In this document: one piece after another, positions 53,795 to 62,155 of the stretch
How positions within the stretch are numbered: position 1 is the stretch's first letter
How the letters are laid out: every line of letters begins with the position of its first letter
Origin: Bradyrhizobium liaoningense
Lineage (GTDB): Bacteria; Pseudomonadota; Alphaproteobacteria; Rhizobiales; Xanthobacteraceae
Length of the DNA: 64,000 nt
NCBI RefSeq assembly: GCF_018130825.1
Contig: NZ_JAFCJS010000001.1
Location: 992,001-1,056,000, forward strand
Direction: 5' to 3'
Translations under genes and position numbers: made by a program
The notes under the pieces: generated by a model
Told to the model about the DNA's origin: nothing
The model's input: the letters and a program-made list of their open reading frames with translations, nothing else
The model's database searches: none

Positions 53795-54374
53795 CCTTCT
53801 CCTCCTTCGATGAACGGGAACGCCAGGGAACATCGCTATCAAGCACCACATCCGCAGCCGCGAGCCGGCGGAAAAGCGCCCTGCGGCGGGCAATCGGAGG
53901 CCACGCGTAAAGAAAGATGTCGGACGGCTTCCAGATCGCAACCCAGCCGAATATCAGGAAGCTCTCCTGCAGGATCCGGGAAACGGGATTCTCGTCCAGC
54001 TTTAGCGACACGAGCCAGCCGAGCACCAGGCATAACGACAGGATGGAAAGGCCAACCGCAAGCGAGAGCCGCCCGGTCTTGAACAGCTCCCGCATCTCTC
54101 TGGTCATCGCCTGGCTTCTAAGGTCGAAATGATCCTTCACCGCGATGACGATGTCGCTTGCGGACGGCTGCGCAAGCTCGTCCGGCGGCAGGTGAATGAC
54201 GATCGCGATGGGCGCATCGATCGGCAATTCCTGCGCACGGCCCACGATGTAGTCTTCGGCGTCGAGCGCAAGTTCACTTTCCCTGAATGGCGACGGATCC
54301 AGCGTGTTGAAGAGCTGCGACACCTTCCGAAGCTTCAGCTCGATGCGGCCGGTCGGCATGGCCATGGCATCCAT
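53778..54374 (-). CDS. Conserved hypothetical membrane protein
   Basis: About 198 residues. The N-terminal soluble domain MAMPTGRIELKLRKVSQLFNTLDPSPFRESELALDAEDYIVGRAQELP...IAIVIHLP leads to a charged helix (IAVKDHFDLRSQAMTREMRELFKTGR). Two hydrophobic segments follow (about 105-125 and 137-158, LAVGLSILSLCLVLGWLVSL; ESFLIFGWVAIWKPSDIFLYAW), then a basic tail. I recognise this as a family spread through proteobacteria without known function. Starts at 54374 (MDAMAM), 54365 or 54359 are possible; no clear ribosome site. Confidence 0.8.
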   Translation of the reverse strand: MDAMAMPTGRIELKLRKVSQLFNTLDPSPFRESELALDAEDYIVGRAQELPIDAPIAIVIHLPPDELAQPSASDIVIAVKDHFDLRSQAMTREMRELFKTGRLSLAVGLSILSLCLVLGWLVSLKLDENPVSRILQESFLIFGWVAIWKPSDIFLYAWPPIARRRALFRRLAAADVVLDSDVPWRSRSSKEEKDVEAM

Positions 54375-54536
54375 CGTCACGTTTGGCCGTGCCAACGTGT
54401 CGCAACCGATCGCTTGCCGCCATCGGGAAATGTACCGAGGACCGGGGGCGTCGTACCGATCTCGACTCTTCGACGATTATGGCAGCAAGCTTGACCCGGA
54501 TGAGCGGCTTGTCGCCGTAGCCAGGATTGCGCGCCC

Positions 54537-55172
54537 CTACGCGCGCGCCCGGCGCACCGCCTCCGCCAGCTTCGTCCTTTGCTTGTCCCATCGGGACCGC
54601 TCGGCCTCGGCGCGCTCGTCGAGAGCGGCGCGCGCGGCTTCGATCTCCTCGGTGCGCGCCGCGTGCTCCTGCCTCGCCTCGTCCAGCGCCGCCTCGGCCG
54701 CGGCGACCGCCTTGTCGCGGCGCGCGCGCTCTTTGGCGCGGGCGGCATCCTCCTTGCGGCGCTCGGCCTCGCGCCGCCGCTCCTCCTTCTCGAACGCCGC
54801 GGCGGACTTGCGTGCCTCTTGATCGTCGCGCTTGCGGGATGGTTTGTGTGCCGTCCTGGCGGCACGCTTGCCCGGCTTGGGCTTACGTTTGGGCTTGTTC
54901 TCCGCGTCGGCGAGAGCGGTCGGCAGCTCCGCACTCTCGGCGAACGGGCCGTCCGATCCGACCGGACGCTTGAGCACGACGCCGGGCTTGGCCATGGTCG
55001 CGGCGACGACGTCGGGATCGTCACTCTCTCTGGCAACGCCCTGGTGGAACAGATTGGAGCTGGCGCCCCAGGCCTCGAGCGCCGCCTTCATCGAGGGGGC
55101 CGCGACAGCCTGGTCGTAGAAGCCGAGCGAGGTCTGGTAGGTCCTCAGTTTTCTCTTGAGTTGTTTTGGCAT
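54537..55172 (-). CDS. TolA-like coiled-coil protein of unknown function
   Basis: 211 residues. The conserved N-terminal domain MPKQLKRKLRTYQTSLGFYDQAVAAPSMKAALEAWGASSNLFHQGVARESDDPDVVAATMAKPGVVLKRPVGSDGPF is followed by a Lys/Pro region. A long highly charged coiled coil (about 113-205) comes next: EKEERRREAERRKEDAARAKERARRDKAVAAAEAALDEARQEHA. No membrane segment or signal peptide, so not a true TolA. The N-terminal part recurs in Rhizobiales genomes. First gene of a leftward cluster with 53778-54374 (162 bases downstream) and 53273-53794. Confidence 0.82.
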   Translation of the reverse strand: MPKQLKRKLRTYQTSLGFYDQAVAAPSMKAALEAWGASSNLFHQGVARESDDPDVVAATMAKPGVVLKRPVGSDGPFAESAELPTALADAENKPKRKPKPGKRAARTAHKPSRKRDDQEARKSAAAFEKEERRREAERRKEDAARAKERARRDKAVAAAEAALDEARQEHAARTEEIEAARAALDERAEAERSRWDKQRTKLAEAVRRARA

Positions 55173-55243
55173 CTCGCCCCGCGGCCTCGCGACGCATCAG
55201 CTCCCGGTCGTCGCACGGCGCCACAATGCCATCATGCCCCTGT

Positions 55244-55365
55244 TTTGCCCGACGGGTCAAATGCTGTTCGGTATCGCCGAAGTCGCACCGAACGGCAGGC
55301 TCTCGAGTCTCGCTCGTCCCCATGGGGCGGCTTTGCCCGACGGGTCACGCAATTTTCGGTATCGC
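55244..55365. repeat. Imperfect direct repeat, 88-base period
   Basis: Unit TTTGCCCGACGGGTCA, seven variable bases, TTCGGTATCGC occurs at 55244-55277 and at 55332-55365. A related TTGTTTGACGGGCAATTCCG follows at about 55425. The 293-base gap holding them has no credible gene. Sequences of this kind are scattered in Bradyrhizobium genomes as far as I recall; not checked. Confidence 0.7.
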
Positions 55366-55465
55366 AGAACTCTGAAATCCCTGATGTTTTCTACTGTGCA
55401 TGGGGTTGTTTTCGATGTTTTTTGTTTGACGGGCAATTCCGCGAGGTGCCGGGCGCGTGGTCCGG

Positions 55466-55867
55466 CTATCTCTCGAGCAGCGCGTCATATCCCTTCGCAC
55501 TGAACGCCAGCAGACAAAACCCGTGCCCGAACGGATCGGCCAGCATGGCGATCCGCCCATAGGGCGCATCGCGCGCCGGCATCTCCAGGATCGCGCCGGC
55601 GCCAAGCGCGCGCGCCACCGCGGCGTCGACATCATCGACGACCACGTCGATATGCAGCGGCGTCCAGTGCCGCTCGTAGCGGCGGCGATCGCCGCCGGCG
55701 CCCACCGTGCCGGCCTGCTTGGTCAACAGATAGACCGGCGCCGGCCAGCCGAGCAGCTCGACGAAGTCGCCACCGAAGCGGCGGCTGACAGTCAGGCCGA
55801 AGGCGGCGGTGTAGAAGGTCGTGGCTTGCGCGACATCGGGGACGTCGATGTTGAGCAGGAAGGTCAT
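55466..55867 (-). CDS. VOC-family (glyoxalase/bleomycin-resistance-like) protein
   Basis: 133 residues in two beta-alpha-beta-beta-beta modules: FLLNIDVPDVAQATTFYTAAFGLTVSRRFGGDFVELLG and HWTPLHIDVVVDDVDAAVARALGAGAILEMPARDAPYGRIAMLADPFGHGFCLLAF. Metal-ligand positions His in LHIDV and Glu/His near the C terminus are plausible. Substrate unknown. ATG 55867 chosen; the frame to 55942 lacks support. Confidence 0.9.
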   Translation of the reverse strand: MTFLLNIDVPDVAQATTFYTAAFGLTVSRRFGGDFVELLGWPAPVYLLTKQAGTVGAGGDRRRYERHWTPLHIDVVVDDVDAAVARALGAGAILEMPARDAPYGRIAMLADPFGHGFCLLAFSAKGYDALLER

Positions 55868-56055
55868 GGCGGGCTCGCTCCGCGATTTGCAGGGCGAGCG
55901 TAACGCGGACCAAGCTGCGTGCAATCCGGGATGGTGCCGCACGTTCCTCCAAATTGATTGGCGTCAAGGGGCTGGCGTGAGACACATCGGACCATAGAAA
56001 ACGAAGTGTCCGCCGCCGAGCGACGAATCACGGCATGAACAACGGAAGGATCACC

Positions 56056-56229
56056 ATGAACGGCAATCGCTATTACGGCGTCCGCGTCGAGGGTGCGAAA
56101 TACGGCGTGGGCTTCGGCTCGGCGCTCGCCATCGCGATCTCCTACACCAACAACCATTCGATCCTGTGGGCGATCATCCACGGCATCCTGGGCTGGCTCT
56201 ACGTGATCTTCGTGGCGCTGTTCCGGTGA
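56056..56229 (+). CDS. Small membrane protein
   Basis: 57 residues: MNGNRYYGVRVEGAKYGVGFGSALAIAISYTNNHSILWAIIHGILGWLYVIFVALFR, two short hydrophobic segments (about 18-32 and 36-55). The NHSILWAIIHGILGWLYVIF pattern recurs in small proteins of many bacteria and some phages; function unknown. ATG 56056 with GGAAGGA is preferred to ATG 56035. Confidence 0.75.
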   Translation: MNGNRYYGVRVEGAKYGVGFGSALAIAISYTNNHSILWAIIHGILGWLYVIFVALFR

Positions 56230-56327
56230 TATCGCACCGGCAGGCGGCGCGTCCTTGAGCTTTTGCTTGCTTTCCCGGTTCCCGCCCCTACGGTCGCGCC
56301 GCGAATGAAGCGCTCAACGAGACAGAT

Positions 56328-56678
56328 ATGACCGACACGATGAAATGCCCTGCGTGCAGCTCCGAGCACGCCTATCAGGACCGCGACCTCTGGGTCTGCC
56401 CGGAGTGCGGCCACGAATGGAGCGGTGCGGCGGATGCGGCTGCGGACACGGCGCCGGACGCCGGCGTGCGCGACGCCAACGGCAATGTCCTCGCCGACGG
56501 CGACAGCGTCATCGTAATCAAGGATCTCAAGATCAAGGGCTCCTCCTCGGTCGTGAAGGGCGGCACCAAGGTGCGCAACATCCGCCTCCAGGACGCCAGC
56601 GACGGACACAACATCGCCTGCAAGATCGAAGGCATCGGCGCGATGAACCTGAAGTCGGAGTTCGTGAGGAAGGCCTAA
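56328..56678 (+). CDS. yjdM: YjdM/PhnA-family zinc-ribbon protein
   Basis: 116 residues. N-terminal zinc ribbon [25 protein letters not shown] (two CxxC pairs), then the PhnA domain: [70 protein letters not shown]. Once called alkylphosphonate-uptake protein PhnA, but it is not part of the phosphonate pathway and its role is unsettled. ATG 56328. Stands alone. Confidence 0.95.
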   Translation: MTDTMKCPACSSEHAYQDRDLWVCPECGHEWSGAADAAADTAPDAGVRDANGNVLADGDSVIVIKDLKIKGSSSVVKGGTKVRNIRLQDASDGHNIACKIEGIGAMNLKSEFVRKA

Positions 56679-56873
56679 GGAGGGCCAGCGGACCCGCGCG
56701 GTAACGCTAACGCCGGTTCCTTCCCCGGAACGCACAATTCCTCTTATCCAATCGGGAAAAATGTGTAATCTGGCTCCTGCCGGGCAGGCCTTTGTATCGC
56801 GTAGCTATTTTATCGACCCGGGGCTGGCATTTCGACGACGCGTTTGATTGCATCACAGCTTTGAGACTTGAGT

Positions 56874-56893
56874 GGCCGCCCCTAGGGGCGGCC
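56874..56893. terminator. Perfect 20-bp palindrome, possible terminator
   Basis: GGCCGCCCCTAGGGGCGGCC, 21 bases beyond the stop of the leftward EamA gene and followed on the plus strand by TTCCCGTTTT. It may end a plus-strand transcript starting in the gene-free 56679-56870 stretch, or serve the leftward gene. The T-tract is weak on both sides. Confidence 0.5.
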
Positions 56894-56914
56894 TTCCCGT
56901 TTTCGGGGTCCAGC

Positions 56915-57835
56915 CTAGCGCTGCCGCTGCGCCAGGTAGAATCCGCACAGCACCGTCACGAGGCCGGCCGTCTGCAACAGCGTCGGCGGCTCGCCGAGCA
57001 GGAGCCAGCCGGTCAGCAGCGTCAGCGCCGGCACGCAGGCCGGAAACACCGCGGCGCGGGCGACGCCGAGGCGCTGGACCGAGACGGCGAACAGATAGAG
57101 CGCGGCGGGACCTGCGAGCACGCCCTGCGCCAGCGCCTGGATTGCGTTCTCCCACACGCCGATCGCCGCGACGTGAGCCAGCCCGCCGGTCGCGATGTAG
57201 AGCGGCAGCAGCAGCAGCGACAGCACGTTGATGACGAGCGCCGCCGACACGGCCGAGACGCGCCAGTGCCGCAGCGCCGCACCGAAGCCGGCGAACATCA
57301 ATCCGGTCAGCACGAAGATCAGGTCGCCCTGCACGCCTTCGGTGCCGATATGGCCGATCGATTCCGCGCCGATGATGCCGAGACCGGCGACGATGATGAT
57401 GGCCCCGGCGAGCCGCGAGGCGGAGATCCGCTCCTTCAGGAGCAATGCTGCGAGCAGGAGGCCGCCGAGCGTGGCGCAGGAGGGCTGGATCACGCTGCCA
57501 TGGCCGAGCGGCACGAACAAAAAGCCGGTGTAGGAGATCAGCGACATCACGGGGCCGCCGAGCACCATCAGCACAAGGCCCCTGCCCCAGCCGATGCCGC
57601 AGAGATCGGAGATGCCGGCGCGCAGGACCAGCGGCAGGAACGCGATTCCCGACCAGACATAGCGATGCACGAGGAGATCGACCGGCGTGAAGCCGACCTT
57701 CAGCCCATGCCGCGTGCCGGCAAAACCCAACGCCCAGAACAGCGCCGCCGACAGGCCGCAGACCACGCCGAGAAGCGCTGGTGCCGCATCGTTGTTCTGA
57801 GTGAGAGCGTCAGCGCCGCTCGTCCGCTGATCCAT
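56915..57835 (-). CDS. EamA/DMT-superfamily transporter
   Basis: 306 residues, ten membrane segments: LLGVVCGLSAALFWALGFAGTRHGLKVGFTPVDLLVHRYVWSG, GHGSVIQPSCATLGGLLLAALLLKERISASRLAGAIIIVAGLGIIG, second EamA repeat GDLIFVLTGLMFAGFGAALRHW, ending TGWLLLGEPPTLLQTAGLVTVLCGFYLAQ. Probable exporter of an unknown metabolite. It is distinct from the EamA gene at 41507-42403. Confidence 0.9.
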   Translation of the reverse strand: MDQRTSGADALTQNNDAAPALLGVVCGLSAALFWALGFAGTRHGLKVGFTPVDLLVHRYVWSGIAFLPLVLRAGISDLCGIGWGRGLVLMVLGGPVMSLISYTGFLFVPLGHGSVIQPSCATLGGLLLAALLLKERISASRLAGAIIIVAGLGIIGAESIGHIGTEGVQGDLIFVLTGLMFAGFGAALRHWRVSAVSAALVINVLSLLLLPLYIATGGLAHVAAIGVWENAIQALAQGVLAGPAALYLFAVSVQRLGVARAAVFPACVPALTLLTGWLLLGEPPTLLQTAGLVTVLCGFYLAQRQR

Positions 57836-57950
57836 GGATCAAGCGATATGTCGGCAGACGCCGCGGCTCAACCCACGTAGGCGCAGGGCTGGCACGCAAC
57901 GTCGTGACGAAGGCGCGTAGCCCGATTTGCACGCCGCTCAAACAGCGGCA

Positions 57951-58097
57951 TCAGAAAAAACCAGGGCTCAGATCGAGGCCGTAGGTCAGGCTCAGCACGA
58001 ACACGCACAGCGCGGCGGCCGCGAACAGCGCGAGATGCCTGAGAATGAATTCACGCGTCGAGGTGCCGGCAACAGCGGCTTTCTGCGCAACGGGCAT
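57951..58097 (-). CDS. Small single-pass membrane protein
   Basis: 48 residues: MPVAQKAAVAGTSTREFILRHLALFAAAALCVFVLSLTYGLDLSPGFF, one membrane segment (about 22-42). GGAGG lies six to seven bases before ATG 58097. The short size and strong ribosome site suggest a real small protein; function unknown. Confidence 0.7.
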   Translation of the reverse strand: MPVAQKAAVAGTSTREFILRHLALFAAAALCVFVLSLTYGLDLSPGFF

Positions 58098-58293
58098 GAA
58101 CGACCTCCAGTATGAGTCCAGAATTGGCCGCTCAATATGCGGCGCGCGCATCAGGCGCCGCGATCTGCGAAACAACTATTAAGAAGATCACACGCGTCTT
58201 GAACCGCCGTACACAACGCCCGGCTCGCGCGCTTCTTTTTCAGTCACGTCTTCTCGATCCGCGCACACGCGCAAAACAGCGCGGCTCCTGCCA

Positions 58294-58327
58294 TAAAGAA
58301 AAACCGCGCTCCCAAGGGAGCGCGGTT
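58294..58327 (-). terminator. Rho-independent terminator on the minus strand
   Basis: Perfect 12-bp stem AACCGCGCTCCC / GGGAGCGCGGTT with two-base loop. The T-rich run on the minus strand (TTTTTCTTT) follows it. It terminates the small exported protein gene at 58407-58655. Apart from it, the 58098-58406 gap shows nothing else. Confidence 0.85.
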
Positions 58328-58406
58328 CCAACCTGATACGAGGCCTTCTTAAAACCCGAATCTTGCGATAGGCACGATGCGCGCGCACCGTGCTTGTCGC
58401 GGAAGC

Positions 58407-58655
58407 TTAGCGGACCGATCCCACCGTCGCGGTCTTGACCGTGCGCGGCGCGAGGACGCTGGCCTGCAGCGCCGTCACGCTGGTGGCGGGCGCCGACACC
58501 TGCTGCTCGAGCTTGTTGGCGCCGAGCACACGAACCTGCAGGGGGGAAGCCGGAATGCCGTTGGCCTCATAGGCCGGCAGCTCGGCGGCGAAGGTGGCAG
58601 TCGAGCCCGCGATGGCGAGGACGGCGGCTGCGATCGACAAAGTCTTCTTGTTCAT
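58407..58655 (-). CDS. Small exported hypothetical protein
   Basis: 82 residues. Signal peptide MNKKTLSIAAAVLAIAGSTATFA, mature AELPAYEANGIPASPLQVRVLGANKLEQQVSAPATSVTALQASVLAPRTVKTATVGSVR. Short, without cysteines. GGAG eight bases before ATG 58655. Its own terminator and an upstream palindrome indicate a single-gene unit. Exported proteins of this kind with an LPAYE-like start are frequent in Bradyrhizobium; function unknown. Confidence 0.82.
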   Translation of the reverse strand: MNKKTLSIAAAVLAIAGSTATFAAELPAYEANGIPASPLQVRVLGANKLEQQVSAPATSVTALQASVLAPRTVKTATVGSVR

Positions 58656-58716
58656 TGGTGATGCTCCAGAAGGAAGTTTCGGAGCACATCTAAGCCTGAT
58701 TTGCTGCATTGCGACA

Positions 58717-58733
58717 TGCGTTGTTGCAACGCA
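58717..58733. promoter_or_regulatory. Palindrome upstream of small exported protein gene
   Basis: TGCGTTG-TTG-CAACGCA, perfect 7-bp arms, 62 bases upstream of the start at 58655. Spacing suits an operator in the promoter region. No binding protein known. Confidence 0.5.
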
Positions 58734-58805
58734 ATATCGCGCCCGGCGCATGGCAATATGTTTAACGCGCCCAACACCTTGGACGGAATTCCTGATTCGG
58801 CGGGC

Positions 58806-59009
58806 TCAGCCGCCGAGGACGTCGCCCCAGCCGTCGAAGACATAGGTTTTCCAGGCCACGGTCCCATCGCCGCGAAGGCGGCTGGCCCGCCGATAATCCT
58901 CGGCCTGATCGGCGGTCCAGGTGATGATCCTGCCGGAAACACGATCGTGCAGGATGGCGGGCTCGGTGGGATCGAAGGCGTCCATGGGACGAAGCGAGGA
59001 ATGCGTCAT
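58806..59009 (-). CDS. Hypothetical small protein
   Basis: 67 residues: MTHSSLRPMDAFDPTEPAILHDRVSGRIITWTADQAEDYRRASRLRGDGTVAWKTYVFDGWGDVLGG. Soluble, with a tryptophan-rich second half. Resembles a family of short uncharacterised rhizobial proteins with an LHD...W...DGWG layout. ATG 59009; alternative ATG at 58985 (MDAFDPTEP). No operon partner. Confidence 0.62.
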   Translation of the reverse strand: MTHSSLRPMDAFDPTEPAILHDRVSGRIITWTADQAEDYRRASRLRGDGTVAWKTYVFDGWGDVLGG

Positions 59010-59254
59010 GGCCGACAAACGCCATGCCCCTCTGGAAAGTTGCCGCAACCCGTCCGATTCGTATTTATCGAAATCGGCGGTGACGGGAACCCGCGCGTGG
59101 CTCCGAGGCCACACTTCCCCAAAAAGCCCGTTTTCGCCGATTTACGCCATTGCGCCGCCACACGGTCCCCCGAACAATTGACGTGCTGCGTGCCTTTCTG
59201 TGCAAGACTGTCCGAGAAGACTGGTTCGGACAGAACCGTTTGGAGGCAGGGATC

Positions 59255-60553
59255 ATGAATGATCGGCGGTCTCTTCTGGTGGCAGTCGCGTGCCCCTCTG
59301 CCGTCATGGCCGGCTGGCTGGCGCTCTCTCTGTCCGCCTATGCCCCTGCCGTGATCGAGAACAGCGGCGCCAACGTGTCCGCAATCTCGCGTGCGAAAGA
59401 CCTCAGCCGTCTCGATCTCGCCGATATTCCGCGCGCTGCGACGATCGAGGATGGCATTGCGCTGACGGCTGACATCGCCGCCGCTGCTGCCGCGACACCG
59501 GTTCCGGTGGTCACCGAGGCACCGGCGCCCGAAGTGCCCACCCCTGCCCTCAAGCTCGCATCCGCCGATCCCGCGCTGATCCTGCCGAGCGAGCCACCCG
59601 CACCGCAGATTCTGCCCGAGCCGGCGCCCGCCACCAGCGAGGCCGCACCCGTGCAGGAGCCGGTCAAGCTTGCGTCCGCCGATCCCGCCGAGATCGTGGC
59701 TACCGACGCGCTGTCGCCCGCAGCGCTTGCGACCGGGCCGGCAGCCACCACCGAAAGCAAGGCGTCGCCACCGGCCGACACCATCGCCGTGCTCGACGAA
59801 TGCTTCGTCATCGACGCCTGCATCGATCGCTATCTCTGGGCGCTCTACCAGCGCACGCCCAAGGAGGACTCGATCAAGGTGCAGGAGCGCCGTGCCGTCA
59901 CCGTCAAGCGCAGGGGCAAGATGGTCACGGTCATGCGCAGCTTCACGAAGCTGGTCGACGAGGATTTCGGCTGGAAGGATCCGAAAGCAGCCGAGCACGC
60001 CCGCATGTCGATGATGGATTACGTCATCGGCGGCATGGACAAGAGCTTCAAGCGAAAACTGTTTCGCACGCTGCTCGCCGCCGAAGCCGCCGGCCTGTCG
60101 CCGGGCATCACCAGCGCGTTCCGCGACGACTATCGCCAATCGATCGCGAGCGGCCTGAAGGCCGCCTCCGACCGCTCCTATCACGGCGGCAGCACGCGCG
60201 GCGGCTATGGCCACGGCATGGCGGCCGACATCGTCTCGACCGCCGGCAACAACCGCGCGCAGCGCTGGGTCTCGACTGAAGTGTTGTGGAAATGGGTCGA
60301 CGCCAACGGTAAGGCGCTGGGCATCGGCCGGCCCTATCTCGGCCGCGATCCGCCGCATGTCGGCCCGATCGACGGCGCCGAATACCTCTCGAAGCGTGGC
60401 ACCGCGGACCGCAAGGACGTTGCCAGCGCCAAGCCGAAGAAGGCGCGGGCCGTGGCGCATGCCAAGCTGCCAAAGGCGCAAGCCGCGCGCGAGCAGAAAG
60501 GCTCGGCCAAGCCGCAGAAATCGGCGCAATCGGCCGGCAAGCGCGCGACCTGA
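59255..60553 (+). CDS. Exported protein with C-terminal M15-like (D,D-carboxypeptidase fold) domain
   Basis: 432 residues. N-terminal membrane anchor or signal (SLLVAVACPSAVMAGWLALSLSAYA), a long Pro/Ala linker holding the repeat ALKLASADPALILPS / PVKLASADPAEIVAT, then a cysteine pair (DECFVIDACID). The peptidase-like domain spans about 280-400: LLAAEAAGLSPGITSAFRDDYRQSIASGLKAASDRSYHGG, GGYGHGMAADIVS (HxxxAxD zinc motif) and RDPPHVGPIDG (third ligand). The Lys/Ala tail is basic. Probable periplasmic peptidoglycan peptidase (or cell-wall binding protein). ATG 59255 after TTTGGAGG. Confidence 0.85.
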   Translation: MNDRRSLLVAVACPSAVMAGWLALSLSAYAPAVIENSGANVSAISRAKDLSRLDLADIPRAATIEDGIALTADIAAAAAATPVPVVTEAPAPEVPTPALKLASADPALILPSEPPAPQILPEPAPATSEAAPVQEPVKLASADPAEIVATDALSPAALATGPAATTESKASPPADTIAVLDECFVIDACIDRYLWALYQRTPKEDSIKVQERRAVTVKRRGKMVTVMRSFTKLVDEDFGWKDPKAAEHARMSMMDYVIGGMDKSFKRKLFRTLLAAEAAGLSPGITSAFRDDYRQSIASGLKAASDRSYHGGSTRGGYGHGMAADIVSTAGNNRAQRWVSTEVLWKWVDANGKALGIGRPYLGRDPPHVGPIDGAEYLSKRGTADRKDVASAKPKKARAVAHAKLPKAQAAREQKGSAKPQKSAQSAGKRAT

Positions 60554-60557
60554 ACCG

Positions 60558-61376
60558 TTACGGCTTGCGCCCCACCGAGGGCAGCGGCACGAGCCGCATC
60601 TCGGCCGTGCCGGCCTCTTGCGTGCGCACCAGCACGGCAAAGATGGTCTCGACCGCGAGCCGCACCGCAGCCTCCATCGCCTTGCCCTTGGCCAGATGCG
60701 CCGCGATCAGGCCGGTGAGCAGATCGCCGGTGCCATAGGGACGGATCGGCAGGCGCGGCGTCGCAAAGCGTGACAGCTGGCCGTCAGCGCAAAGGATTGT
60801 CTCCACCTGCCCGTCAGGCGTGTCAGTGAGCATACAGCCGGTCGCAACGACGTCGATGCGGCCCTCGCCAGCCAGCGCCGCGCACGCCGCGCGCAGGCCC
60901 TGCGTATCCGCGATCGCAACACCCGCGAGCAGTTCGAGCTCGAACTGGTTCGGCGTCGTCAGGTTCGCGGCCGGCAGCAGCCGGTGCCGCACCACATCGA
61001 GGATGCCGTCGGCGACATAGACCCGGCCATCGTCCCCGATCACGGGATCGCAGAGATAGATGAGTTTGGAATTGCGGATCAGCGCCCGCTCGACGAAATC
61101 GGCGACGACAGCCGCATTGCCGGGCGAGCCGAGATAGCCGGTGACCAGCACCGCGGCCTCGTCGACGAGATCGCGCTCCTCGACGCCTTTGAGCAGATCG
61201 GCGACGAGCTCGGTCTCCAGCACGCGGCCGCGGAGGGTTGGATAGCGCGGATGGTTCGACAGCAGCGTCGTCGGCACCGCCGCGACGTTCACGCCCTCCG
61301 CCTGCATGGCATAGGCGGCCGCGCTGTTGCCGACATGGCCGTGGACCACCTGGCTTTGAATGGAGATGACGAGCAT
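60558..61376 (-). CDS. pdxY: Pyridoxal kinase
   Basis: Ribokinase-fold salvage enzyme phosphorylating pyridoxal to PLP. 272 residues. Motifs: VISIQSQVVHGHVGNSAAAYAMQAEGVNVAAVPTTLLSNHPRY, KLIYLCDPVIGDDGRVYVA, LTTPNQFELELLAG, and the anion-hole/catalytic Asp in RPYGTGDLLTGLIAAHL. ATG 61376 (MLVISIQSQ). The product supplies the PLP used by enzymes such as the aminotransferase at 15917. It follows the PaiB-like gene by 48 bases on the same strand. Confidence 0.95.
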   Translation of the reverse strand: MLVISIQSQVVHGHVGNSAAAYAMQAEGVNVAAVPTTLLSNHPRYPTLRGRVLETELVADLLKGVEERDLVDEAAVLVTGYLGSPGNAAVVADFVERALIRNSKLIYLCDPVIGDDGRVYVADGILDVVRHRLLPAANLTTPNQFELELLAGVAIADTQGLRAACAALAGEGRIDVVATGCMLTDTPDGQVETILCADGQLSRFATPRLPIRPYGTGDLLTGLIAAHLAKGKAMEAAVRLAVETIFAVLVRTQEAGTAEMRLVPLPSVGRKP

Positions 61377-61424
61377 GTGGAGGTCCGTAAGGTCAATCGC
61401 GGTGCAAGGCAAGCGCAGCCCGGA

Positions 61425-62066
61425 TCACGAAAAATCGTACCCGAGCCCCGGGCGAAGCGCCTGCATCTTCCGCGCCAGCCGCCGATGCCCCGTCTCCTCC
61501 GACCGCGCCAGTCGGCCCGCAACGGCGACATGATCCGCATCGCTCTTGTGCTGGTTGAGCTTGGCCTGCCCTTCGACGGTATCGACCACAAGATCGATGA
61601 CGCGGATCGCCGCCAGCATGCTCTCGCGCTTCTCTGGCTCCATTTGCACGAGGTCCCAGGGCGCCTTTGGCAACCGCGCCTCGGCGACCGCGAGCAGCGC
61701 ATCGCCATGCCCGCGGTTCTCACCCATCCCCCGCAGATGCGCCACGCCTGACAGGTGCACGGCCTCGTAGAGCCAGGTCGAGACGTTATCCTGCGAGGCA
61801 TACCAGTCATTGGAGACGTAGGCATCGTCGCCGGCGACGATCAGCAGGAATCGTCTCGCGCCATCCGCCAGCGGAACGAGCGGATTCTTCGCGGTGAGAT
61901 GGATCTGCACGATCGCGCCCTCGTCGTGCTTGTTCAGCACGAACGGCACATGGGACGCGCGCGGCCCGCGCTCGTCCACCGCGACGACCACGCCGAAGCC
62001 GCGTTGCCCGGCGAATTCCAGCGCAGCCTGCTCCTCGATGCGGAATTGGGGACGGAGGACATGCAT
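61425..62066 (-). CDS. PaiB-family FMN-binding protein
   Basis: 213 residues. FMN-binding split-barrel: MHVLRPQFRIEEQAALEFAGQRGFGVVVAVDERGPRASHVPFVLN, GAIVQIHLTAKNPLVPLADGARRFLLIVAGDDAYVSNDWYASQDNVSTWLYEAVHLSGVAHL, LAAIRVIDLVVDTVEGQAKLNQHKS. Named after Bacillus PaiB, a negative regulator of sporulation and protease genes, though most members are probably flavin enzymes. Start ATG 62066; upstream frame is shadow of the TetR gene. May be co-transcribed with pdxY. Confidence 0.9.
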   Translation of the reverse strand: MHVLRPQFRIEEQAALEFAGQRGFGVVVAVDERGPRASHVPFVLNKHDEGAIVQIHLTAKNPLVPLADGARRFLLIVAGDDAYVSNDWYASQDNVSTWLYEAVHLSGVAHLRGMGENRGHGDALLAVAEARLPKAPWDLVQMEPEKRESMLAAIRVIDLVVDTVEGQAKLNQHKSDADHVAVAGRLARSEETGHRRLARKMQALRPGLGYDFS

Positions 62067-62155
62067 GGCGCGGTGCTCGATTGGCTCAACGAAGGACGAT
62101 GCTACTCCATCATCCGGCCAAGGCCGAAACGATATCGCCTTGCAAAAGGCGGATG

